NCBI GenBank assembly: GCA_020697295.1
Contig: JAJFBF010000011.1
Location: 1 to 53,590 of the forward strand
From: Moraxellaceae bacterium
GTDB taxonomy: Bacteria; Pseudomonadota; Gammaproteobacteria; Pseudomonadales; Moraxellaceae
DNA length: 53,590 nucleotides
Direction of reading: 5' to 3'
Shown: piece by piece, positions 16,548 through 23,022 of the stretch
How positions within the stretch are numbered: the stretch's first letter is position 1
Layout of the letters: every line of letters begins with the position of its first letter
Translations under genes and position numbers: made by a program
The notes under the pieces: generated by a model
What the model was told of the DNA's origin: nothing
The model's database searches: none
Seen by the model: the letters and a program-made list of their open reading frames with translations, nothing else

Positions 16548-16634
16548 CGCAAACCGCAAACCGCAAACCGCAAACCGCAAACCGCAAACCGCAAACCGCA
16601 AACCGCAAACCGCAAACCGCAAACCGCAAACCGC
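16548..16634. repeat. Heptanucleotide tandem repeat (CGCAAAC)12
   Basis: Twelve perfect copies of CGCAAAC plus CGC, ending 11 bases before the stop codon side of the ankyrin gene and starting 107 bases before the start of the gene at 16441. It is non-coding in the minus-strand operon sense, so it would lie in the ankyrin transcript's 3' region or the spacer before the 103-residue gene. A shorter relative, GGCAAAC repeated about three times, lies at 13016-13035. Confidence 0.95.
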
Positions 16635-16645
16635 GATTTGGGTAC

Positions 16646-18346
16646 TCAGCGGTCGAAGACGAGGCGCAGGCGCTGAGCGTTGGCGTAGTCGCCAATGGAC
16701 GGGGCGTAGTCGAGGCTGGTGCCCATGACCAGGCTGATCTCGCGCAGTCGGCCTTTCTCGAGGGCGACCTCGGTCTTGCCGTTGCTATCGTCGACCACCA
16801 GGGCATTGATTTCGCGCACCAGGACCGGGCCTTGGGGCGTCTTGTCGAGCCGGTTGAAATTCTTGCGCGACTCGGTCCAGCGCCAGGCCTGGATACCGCC
16901 GCGCTTGGCCGGATCGGCGGCGCGCGCGGCATGGTCACTGACCAGCAGCGACCTGGCGCTGCCGTCCGCAAGTTCACTGTAGAGGCGGCTGAGCTGGTAA
17001 AGGGGGGCGCGCAGGTCGTTGGCCTTGTGCTCGTCGAAGAGCTTGCGGCTGGTCGTGGCCTCGAGCCGGAGCTCGCCTCCGGCGGGCAGGCGGACATGCA
17101 GGGTGAAAGGCTTGCGCTTGAGGTGTGCACGGCCGCTGGTTACGGGAACTTTCACGCCGTCCTGCTCCAGCCAGTAGCTCCAGCGCCAGGGCTTGCGGGT
17201 GGCGACGTGCTTGCGGATGGCGGTGCGCAACAAGGCCACGGCTTCGGGCTTCTGGCTGTCGATCGCACTGCCCATGGGGGTGGCGAAGCCCTCCCCGGGG
17301 AGCGGCTTGCGGAACAACGGGTCGGCGCCCTTGTCGAGCAGCAGTTGCGCGACGACCGGATGATTTGAGTAGAGCGCAGCGCCCAACGGTGTGTGGGAGG
17401 AGCCAGCGGCACCGTTGCGGTTGGCTCCTGCCTGCAGCAGATGCCGCACGGCGTCGAGGTTGCCGTTCGCGCTGGCAACGGTGAGGGCGGTGTTCTCCCC
17501 GGCAGCCGAGGTCTGGTCGGGCTTGGCGCCCGCCGCGAGCAGGGCGGCCACATAGGGGCCTGCGTTGCTCTTGCTGCGCACGGCGATGTGCAGCGGGCAG
17601 CTGCGCACGAGGCAGAGGTTGGCATTGGCGCCGCGCATGAGGGTGGCGGTGACCATGGCGGAGTCATCAAGGGCGAGGGCGCGTTGCAGCAGCGTGAAGC
17701 CGCTGGACAGGGGCAGGTCGATATCGAAGCCCGGCGGCAGCAGGTCGAACGTGGTGGTGGTCAGGGCCTTGTTCATCAGGCCGCGCTGGACCAGGGCGGG
17801 AGAGTTTGCCAGTGCCCGCGGATCGGGAATGGCGCCATTGCTGACCAGCTTGGGCAGGGAATTGCGCAGGGCTTCGAAGGGTGGAACGGGCGTCGTGGCA
17901 TCGACCGCCTCCAGCTCGACAATGCCCCAGCTGCGCTTGGTGAGCGCGAAGATGGCGGAGCGTTCGCCAGGGCTGAGCAGGCGCAGCTGGTCGCGGACCG
18001 CCGGCGTCAGGGCGAAGGCCTGCTGCTTGGCGGGTGGCGTTTGCAGCAGCGCCTTCAGAGAGGGATTCCGGGTTCGGGGGTCCTGCAATTTGCCCCATGT
18101 GTCATCGATGACCTCGCGGTCCTCGCTGCCGAGAATGTAGAAGGTATAGGTGGCGCCACCGGTGGCGGCTGCCTCGTCGTGGATAAGGCGCAACTCGGCC
18201 TCGCTATAGCGCGGGCTGCTGGCCATGACTGGGGCCGGGCCGGGCGGGGCCCCGGGCAGGGATGCGGCGGGCGCAGGCAGGGCCAGGAGCAGGAGGGCGC
18301 CGGCACCCAGGAGGTTAGACAGGCGGCGCAGGTGGATGACCGGCAT
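16646..18346 (-). CDS. Exported ankyrin-repeat protein
   Basis: A 566-residue protein with a signal peptide (LLGAGALLLLALPAPAAS). A helical region follows (35-215). Four or five ankyrin repeats lie at about 215-355, for example GFTLLQRALALDDSAMVTAT, NTALTVASANGNLDAVRHLL and HTPLGAALYSNHPVVAQLLL. The beta-rich C-terminal part (about 380-566) is unrecognised and ends GDYANAQRLRLVFDR. Ankyrins mediate protein-protein contacts, here in the periplasm or outside. ATG 18346 places the signal peptide correctly. Monocistronic. Confidence 0.85.
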   Translation of the reverse strand: MPVIHLRRLSNLLGAGALLLLALPAPAASLPGAPPGPAPVMASSPRYSEAELRLIHDEAAATGGATYTFYILGSEDREVIDDTWGKLQDPRTRNPSLKALLQTPPAKQQAFALTPAVRDQLRLLSPGERSAIFALTKRSWGIVELEAVDATTPVPPFEALRNSLPKLVSNGAIPDPRALANSPALVQRGLMNKALTTTTFDLLPPGFDIDLPLSSGFTLLQRALALDDSAMVTATLMRGANANLCLVRSCPLHIAVRSKSNAGPYVAALLAAGAKPDQTSAAGENTALTVASANGNLDAVRHLLQAGANRNGAAGSSHTPLGAALYSNHPVVAQLLLDKGADPLFRKPLPGEGFATPMGSAIDSQKPEAVALLRTAIRKHVATRKPWRWSYWLEQDGVKVPVTSGRAHLKRKPFTLHVRLPAGGELRLEATTSRKLFDEHKANDLRAPLYQLSRLYSELADGSARSLLVSDHAARAADPAKRGGIQAWRWTESRKNFNRLDKTPQGPVLVREINALVVDDSNGKTEVALEKGRLREISLVMGTSLDYAPSIGDYANAQRLRLVFDR

Positions 18347-18532
18347 GGATTCCCCGTTTGAGAAGAGCGGTGCGGACCCGGCGGGCGCGGCTCATTCGAT
18401 AGGCTGACGACGCCAGAGACTAGCCGTTTTTGGGGGTGGCGATAAGCTGTCCGGGCGATTGCCGTGAGTTGCCTGGGGGGGGGGCTCCCAAGGCAGGGTG
18501 GCCCTGCCTGAAAGGGCGGCTGCAAATGATGC

Positions 18533-18697
18533 TTGACGTAGCGCCGTAAACTGTCAATATGGACCCCGCATGCCGCACATGCAGAAAGCCTTCTTGTTCC
18601 GTTCTTGCTCTTGCCAGTTCGTCTAGTCCGTCTTCCCTGTACAGTGCCGCACTTCCTGGGCTATGCCCGATCAATGTTCTACAAGGTATAAATTACT
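18533..18697 (+). promoter_or_regulatory. Cold-shock gene promoter and long 5' leader (copy 3)
   Basis: TTGACG at 18533 and TGTCAATAT with 16-17 base spacing repeat the promoter of copy 2. The leader to ATG 18698 is about 136 bases and shares several blocks with copy 2 (GCAGAAA, CTTCTTGT, GTTCTTGC, TTCCCTGT, GGGCTATGCCCG). The 350-base gap 18347-18697 is thus largely the regulatory RNA of this gene. Confidence 0.6.
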
Positions 18698-18901
18698 ATG
18701 GCTACTGGTACGGTTAAGTGGTTCAACGACTCCAAGGGTTTCGGCTTCATTACTCAGGACGACGGTGGTGAAGATCTTTTCGCTCACTTCTCCGAGATCA
18801 AGGCCGACGGTTTCCGTTCGCTCCTGGAAGGTCAGAAGGTCTCCTTCGACGTGACCCAGGGCCAGAAGGGCAAGCAGGCGTCGAACATTCGCCCTGTCTG
18901 A
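18698..18901 (+). CDS. CspA-family cold-shock protein (copy 3)
   Basis: A 67-residue cold-shock domain with RNP1 KGFGFI and RNP2 DLFAHF. It is the most divergent of the three copies ([33 protein letters not shown]), yet keeps the same leader and promoter layout as copy 2. AAGG precedes ATG 18698. Probably an RNA chaperone; its divergence may mean a different temperature or growth-phase response. Confidence 0.95.
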   Translation: MATGTVKWFNDSKGFGFITQDDGGEDLFAHFSEIKADGFRSLLEGQKVSFDVTQGQKGKQASNIRPV

Positions 18902-18916
18902 TCGCTTTCTGGTGTG

Positions 18917-18947
18917 AAAAAAGCCCGGCTATGCCGGGCTTTTTTTA
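18917..18947. terminator. Rho-independent terminator after cold-shock copy 3
   Basis: A-run, hairpin GCCCGGC-tat-GCCGGGC, then seven T; can act in both directions and so also end the ComJ-like gene. Confidence 0.9.
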
Positions 18948-19022
18948 TGGGCGAAATTCAGGTGGTGGAGTGGGTTTTTGGCGAATTTGCCAGAAGTTGA
19001 CGGAAGATAGGCGCAATTTGCC

Positions 19023-19490
19023 TCAGAATACGCCGGGCAGCAGGGCCTGGCCCTTCTTCAGGCCCCAGCCATCGGCCTTGAGGGCCGTGGCGGTCTCACA
19101 GGGCTGCTTCAGCAGGGTGATGGTGTAGAACACGTCACGGCCCAGGCACACCTCGTAGATCAGGGTGTAGTCGCCGGGTTCGGCATTGAGCTCGACCGGC
19201 AGCTCGCCCTCGTCCGAACCGATGAACAATTCCGCGCTGTCGGTGATCGTGAAGGGCATCTGAAGCGTGCGCTGGGCGCGCTTGTCCGCCGAGAAGCGCT
19301 CGGGGGTGCGCAGGATCACGTCGGCGCCAAACTCCTCGTCAGCCAGCGGATCGAGCAGTACCAGACTGTCGAGCAGGACCACGCCCTGGGCGCGATTGCC
19401 GGGCCCCCATTCCGCTTCATTGTCGGCGACGGGGCGGGCGCGCAGGTAGAGCGTGCTGCCGGAAATGGTGAGGTCGATTTTGCGTTCCAT
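19023..19490 (-). CDS. ComJ-like (competence protein J family) protein
   Basis: A 155-residue soluble protein. Its layout recalls Bacillus ComJ, the inhibitor of the NucA nuclease: an N-terminal strand-rich part, a middle ADVILRTPERFSADKRAQRT, then QMPFTITDSAELFIGSDEGE and a GDYTLIYEV end strand. No nuclease partner is seen nearby, so a nuclease-inhibitor role is not supported by context. ATG 19490 was chosen; the longer upstream frame is not protein-like. The assignment is by eye and tentative. Confidence 0.5.
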   Translation of the reverse strand: MERKIDLTISGSTLYLRARPVADNEAEWGPGNRAQGVVLLDSLVLLDPLADEEFGADVILRTPERFSADKRAQRTLQMPFTITDSAELFIGSDEGELPVELNAEPGDYTLIYEVCLGRDVFYTITLLKQPCETATALKADGWGLKKGQALLPGVF

Positions 19491-19624
19491 GGGGCTTCGC
19501 TGCTGGTCAAAACACAAGGGTAACAGGTTTGAGCAGGGCATGGCCGGCAGGTGGGGCCGCTGTGGCGGCCGGGCATCGGCGAGGGCTGGCCATGCGCGGG
19601 AGTCCGGGCTGCGGGCCCGCCAGC

Positions 19625-19936
19625 CTAGAGCAGGAGGCCGAGCACGGTCTGGGCGACACCGCTGTCGATCTCGAAGCGGTGCCCGGCCAGAAAGCGGTTG
19701 AGCACCGCCTCGACCCACTGCCGCTCGCAGCGAAAGTGCACGGTGACGAAGTGCTCCGGCTCCACACGGTAATCCACCTCCAGGCGCAGCGGTGCGCGCT
19801 CGCCGTGCAGCATGACCTGCATCACGACCAGGTTGGACTTGGGGTCGATGCTGACCTCGCTGACCTCGCCAAAATCCTCGAAGTACTTGTTGAGGAACAT
19901 GCGGGCGCCGACGGTGCGGAGAGTGTTGAGGGGCAT
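19625..19936 (-). CDS. Hypothetical protein, paralogue of 16130-16441
   Basis: A 103-residue protein, exactly as long as its paralogue at 16130-16441 and alignable without gaps (shared LNKYFEDFGE, LEVDYRV, HFRCERQWVEAVLNRFLAG). Predicted alternating alpha/beta, soluble, no known domain. ATG 19936 was chosen because the similarity begins there; the ribosome binding site is weak. It is divergent from the buf operon, separated by 280 bases with a perfect hairpin. Confidence 0.75.
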   Translation of the reverse strand: MPLNTLRTVGARMFLNKYFEDFGEVSEVSIDPKSNLVVMQVMLHGERAPLRLEVDYRVEPEHFVTVHFRCERQWVEAVLNRFLAGHRFEIDSGVAQTVLGLLL

Positions 19937-20042
19937 GGCGTAATTCTTGTTATGGGCTGGGGTGAACGATAGCCGAGGTGGCAGAAGTTGTCTGCCGCAC
20001 ATATGGCCGGGGACAGGAGGGCTGGTTGGCGCCAGGGCCGGT

Positions 20043-20083
20043 CCGTGCCTTCCGGGGCACCCGGCCCGCCCCGGAAGGCACGG
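20043..20083. other. Perfect 15-bp inverted repeat between divergent genes
   Basis: CCGTGCCTTCCGGGG (20043-20057) and its exact complement (20069-20083) flank an 11-base GC-rich loop. It lacks a T-run on both strands. It lies between the 103-residue gene (minus) and bufA (plus), so it could be a regulatory RNA hairpin in a leader or a protein-binding site. Confidence 0.75.
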
Positions 20084-20110
20084 GCCAGGGGCCTTGTCGC
20101 CCCGTCAGGA

Positions 20111-20130
20111 GGACGTCCGGAAATATTTCC
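20111..20130. promoter_or_regulatory. Tandem palindromes upstream of bufA
   Basis: GGACGTCC (20111-20118) is directly followed by GGAAATATTTCC (20119-20130), two perfect palindromes about 90-105 bases before the bufA start. They could be operators of the metal- or stress-responsive promoter. I could not identify a convincing ECF-type -35/-10 pair. Confidence 0.35.
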
Positions 20131-20216
20131 TGCCCGACTTGTCAGGATTTCCTGTCCCGGGACGACCTTGTGGATATGCACGACCCAGTGCATCTGCCCC
20201 TTCCAAGGAGAACACC

Positions 20217-20528
20217 ATGAATATCCCTTCCATTGCCGCCCTGGCCCTGTCCGTCATCGCCTCCTCCGCCGTGGCCGCCGAAAGCGCCGAGCGCAAGTGC
20301 GGCGCCGGCTCCTGTGCCAAGAAGGCCGCCTCCAGCCCCGCCGCAGGGCAGAAGGCCGCCGAGGCCGCCTGCTCGAAGAAGGAGGCCGCCTGCTGCAAGA
20401 AAGAGGGCGCCAAGGAAGCGTCCTGCGCCAAGAAGGACGCCGCCGCCAAGGATGCCGCCTGTTCAAAGAAGGAGGCGGGCTGCAGCAGGAAGGACGGCGC
20501 CAAGGACGCCGCCTGCAGCAAGAAATAA
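20217..20528 (+). CDS. bufA: Bufferin-like RiPP precursor (Cys/Lys/Ala-rich)
   Basis: A 103-residue exported low-complexity peptide. A signal peptide (SIAALALSVIASSAVAA) precedes ERKCGAGSCAKK, close to the KCGEGKCG-type motif of HvfA/bufferin precursors. Then come repeated AACSKKEA/ASCAKKDA units; I count nine Cys in the mature part. In this family the DUF692 enzyme modifies Cys residues so the peptide can bind copper or another metal in the periplasm. ATG 20217 has AAGGAG 6 bases upstream. First gene of the operon, 15 bases before bufB. Modification itself is inferred. Confidence 0.85.
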   Translation: MNIPSIAALALSVIASSAVAAESAERKCGAGSCAKKAASSPAAGQKAAEAACSKKEAACCKKEGAKEASCAKKDAAAKDAACSKKEAGCSRKDGAKDAACSKK

Positions 20529-20543
20529 GCGGAGACCGCGGTC

Positions 20544-21323
20544 ATGGCTGGTCTGGGATACCGCCGCGAGATGTCCGCCTGGGACATGGCGGATGTCGAC
20601 GCCGACTTTTTCGAAGTGGTGCCGGAGAACTGGATCCGCCGCGACCGCGACCCGCTGCATCGCCTGATCGAATCGGGACGGCCCGTGCACCTGCACGGCG
20701 TCTCCCTGAACCTGGGCGGCAGTTCGCCGCTGCCAACCGGCTTCCTGCAGGAGTTGCGGGGGCTGATCGAGGATGTCGGGGCGGCGCACTACTCCGACCA
20801 CCTGGCCGCCAGCGGCGATGCCCACCAGCTCTATGACCTGTTCCCGGTGCCGTTCACCGGCGCGGAAGTGATCCGCGTCGCGGACCGCATTCGCGCGGTG
20901 CAGGATGTGCTCGGCCACCGCATCGCGGTCGAGAACACCACCTGGTATGCCAATGTGGGTGACATGCCGGAAGCGGACTTCCTGGCGGAAGTCGCGCAGC
21001 GCGCGGACTGCGGCATCCTGCTCGACATCAACAACATTGCCGTGAACCACAAGAACCACGGCCTGCTGGACTTGCGCGCCTTTGTCGATCGTCTCGACCT
21101 GGCGCGCGTGACCTATCTGCACGTGGCCGGGCATGAGTTCGATGAGCGTTTCGGGCTCTATGTCGACACACACAGCCAGCCCGTCGAAAACGATACGCGC
21201 GCGCTGGCGCTGGAGCTTCATCTCCGGCACGGACTGCCCGTGCTGCTGGAGTGGGACAACGACGTACCGGATATCGCCACCATCAACAGGGAGCTGGCAT
21301 GTCTGCGTTCCACGATTATGTGA
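20544..21323 (+). CDS. bufB: DUF692 / MNIO peptide-modifying enzyme
   Basis: A 259-residue TIM-barrel multinuclear non-haem iron-dependent oxidative enzyme. The expected metal-ligand segments are present in order: VHLHGVSLNLGG, HYSDHLA, VENTTWY, CGILLDINNIAVNHKNHG, YLHVAGH, VDTHSQPV and LLEWDND. It should oxidise Cys side chains of the upstream peptide in the cytoplasm before export. GGAGA precedes ATG 20544. The next gene starts inside its end (25-base overlap). It is slightly shorter than typical family members (about 280). Confidence 0.92.
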   Translation: MAGLGYRREMSAWDMADVDADFFEVVPENWIRRDRDPLHRLIESGRPVHLHGVSLNLGGSSPLPTGFLQELRGLIEDVGAAHYSDHLAASGDAHQLYDLFPVPFTGAEVIRVADRIRAVQDVLGHRIAVENTTWYANVGDMPEADFLAEVAQRADCGILLDINNIAVNHKNHGLLDLRAFVDRLDLARVTYLHVAGHEFDERFGLYVDTHSQPVENDTRALALELHLRHGLPVLLEWDNDVPDIATINRELACLRSTIM

Positions 21324-21568
21324 GGGGGCGCAGCGACGTGCTGCCCGCGGGCTACGGCGAGGCTGGCATGCGCCTGTACCGGCACCTGGTCTATCTCGGC
21401 GTCCACCAGATGCTGGAAGCGCATTTCCCGGAAGTGCGCGCAGCGCTGGGCGAAGACGCCTGGCGCGTGCTGCTGCAAGCCTATATCCGCGAGTCGCAGT
21501 GGGGCTCGCATTTTTATGGAGACATGAAAGATGACTTCGTCATTTTCCTTCAGCGCCAGAGTGCGTGA
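21299..21568 (+). CDS. bufC: Short BufC/HvfC (DUF2063 N-domain) partner protein
   Basis: An 89-residue protein carrying only the N-terminal helical DUF2063 domain: LYRHLVYLGVHQMLEAHFPE, then RVLLQAYIRESQ. Usual HvfC/BufC proteins have a second domain and about 250 residues. In this pathway the protein presents the precursor to the DUF692 enzyme. GGGAG precedes ATG 21299, which lies inside bufB; the 3' end overlaps the DoxX gene by 38 bases. Either a natural minimal partner or a truncation. Confidence 0.8.
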   Translation: MSAFHDYVRGRSDVLPAGYGEAGMRLYRHLVYLGVHQMLEAHFPEVRAALGEDAWRVLLQAYIRESQWGSHFYGDMKDDFVIFLQRQSA

Positions 21569-22046
21569 ACACCGGGACGCCTTGCGGGCGTTAGCGGACA
21601 AGTGGCTGGCCCCGAGCGGGCCGCTGCTGCTGCGTGTGTGGGTGGCTCAGGAGTTCATCCAGGCCGGCTATATCAAGCTTGCCGATGGCCTGAGCGCGCC
21701 GGAGTGGTTTGCGGCGTTGACGTTTCCGGCACCGCTGCACTGGTTGCCGGCGGATGTGAACTGGGTCAGTGCGGGCCTCATGGAGGTCGTCCTGGGCGTG
21801 CTGTTGCTGGCGGGGTTGTGCGGACGGCTGGCGGCGCTGGGCCTGCTGTTCGTGACCTGGGTGGCGGTGTACAGCGTGCACTTTGATCTCGGCTGGGCCG
21901 GCTGGAATCAGATCGACACGGACGCGGGCCAGGGCTACAAGGTACCCTTGATGCTGGCGCTCATGCTGTGGGCGCTGCTGGCTGGCGGCATGGGGCAGTG
22001 GTCGCTGGATGCGTGGTGGTGTCGGCGCCAGGCATCGCAGCGGTGA
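21531..22046 (+). CDS. DoxX-family membrane protein of the buf operon
   Basis: A 171-residue protein with four membrane helices (about 30-50, 75-97, 100-120, 140-160), starting MTSSFSFSARVREH. DoxX proteins commonly accompany DUF692/DUF2063 genes and probably handle redox or quinone-linked steps at the inner membrane. The start lies within bufC (38-base overlap), so translation is probably coupled. The ECF sigma gene follows after 41 bases. Confidence 0.88.
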   Translation: MTSSFSFSARVREHRDALRALADKWLAPSGPLLLRVWVAQEFIQAGYIKLADGLSAPEWFAALTFPAPLHWLPADVNWVSAGLMEVVLGVLLLAGLCGRLAALGLLFVTWVAVYSVHFDLGWAGWNQIDTDAGQGYKVPLMLALMLWALLAGGMGQWSLDAWWCRRQASQR

Positions 22047-22087
22047 CTACATGCCGGAATTCAGCGGCGGATTTTCCAGGGGATCTG

Positions 22088-22660
22088 GTGGATATACGTA
22101 GCGAGGTGGACGGATGGGTCCGGCAATGGCGGGGCGCGATGCTGCGCTTTGCGCGCCTGCACCTGTCCTCGCATGAAGATGCGGAGGACGCGGTGCAGGA
22201 TACCTTTGCCGCTGCGCTGGTCGCTGATCCGGTTACATTGACTGGCGTTGATCCGCGTCCTTATCTGTTTGGCATCCTGCGCAACAAGGTGATGGACAAG
22301 CTGCGCCGACGCTATCGCACGGAAGTCACGACTGACCAGCCTGAGGATGACCTGGATGCCCTGCTCTTCGATGGCCGCGATCACTGGCTGGGCGGTGTCG
22401 CGCCCAAGGCCTGGACGACGCCGGACGCCCAGCTGGAAAGCGACCAGTTTTTCCGCGTCGTGGATATCTGTGTCAGCAATCTCCCCGCCAAACCCGCTCG
22501 CGTCTTCAGCATGAAGGAATTCCTGGAGTGCGGCGCGGAGGAAATCTGCGAGGCGCTTGCCATTACCCGCGCGGATTACTGGCAGTGCCTCAGTCGGGCA
22601 CGCAAGCAGATTCACCTCTGCTTGAATGAGCGTTGGTTTGAGGGAGGCACACTGCCATGA
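22088..22660 (+). CDS. ECF-type RNA polymerase sigma factor
   Basis: A 190-residue sigma-70-family protein. Region 2 is DAEDAVQDTFAAAL and PYLFGILRNKVMDKLRRR; region 4 is FSMKEFLECGAEEICEALAI then RADYWQCLSRARKQIHL; the C-terminus has the WF motif. I chose GTG 22088 (AGGGG 5 bases upstream), because ATG 22051 is in another frame that stops at once and 21968 lies in the DoxX gene. It overlaps the zinc-finger gene by 4 bases. It probably activates its own buf operon under metal or oxidative stress. Confidence 0.88.
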   Translation: MDIRSEVDGWVRQWRGAMLRFARLHLSSHEDAEDAVQDTFAAALVADPVTLTGVDPRPYLFGILRNKVMDKLRRRYRTEVTTDQPEDDLDALLFDGRDHWLGGVAPKAWTTPDAQLESDQFFRVVDICVSNLPAKPARVFSMKEFLECGAEEICEALAITRADYWQCLSRARKQIHLCLNERWFEGGTLP

Positions 22661-22860
22661 TGAAATGCCGTGAGTATATTTTTTTGCTGACGTCCGGGCG
22701 GTTGGAGCAGGCACCGGCGGGCCGGCGCATGGAGGCCGGGATGCACCGGCTGATGTGCCGCAAGTGTCGGGCGTTCACGCGCAACGACAGTCGCCTGGAC
22801 AGCATGCTGGCCGATTACCGCGAGGCGTTGAGGCGGGATGAGGCCGGTCCGGAGAACTGA
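22657..22860 (+). CDS. Zinc-finger anti-sigma candidate (zf-HC2 type)
   Basis: A 67-residue soluble protein with an N-terminal Cys (MMKCREYIFLLTSG) and HRLMCRKC, the H-x3-C-x2-C core of ZAS anti-sigma factors. Four-base overlap (ATGA) with the sigma gene indicates a partner pair. Metal loss or thiol oxidation would release the sigma factor, which fits a Cys-rich metal-binding product. No membrane anchor, so the sensor is cytoplasmic. Confidence 0.82.
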   Translation: MMKCREYIFLLTSGRLEQAPAGRRMEAGMHRLMCRKCRAFTRNDSRLDSMLADYREALRRDEAGPEN

Positions 22861-23022
22861 GGGGGGATTCTGCCCCGTGATCGTGATGGACAAACGGCAA
22901 CGGCGCGGCCGCAAGTGATTCGACGATCCTTGATGCTCCCGGAAGCGGGCCTCCGCGGTTCTGCCACGGCTTGCCGCTCCCGAGGAGCAACAGGGGCTGT
23001 GATCTTGCAGCCCGGGCCAGTC

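Noticed and set aside
16548..16634. Possible CRISPR array
   Set aside because: Units of 7 bases follow one another with no spacers; a simple tandem repeat, and no cas genes are nearby.
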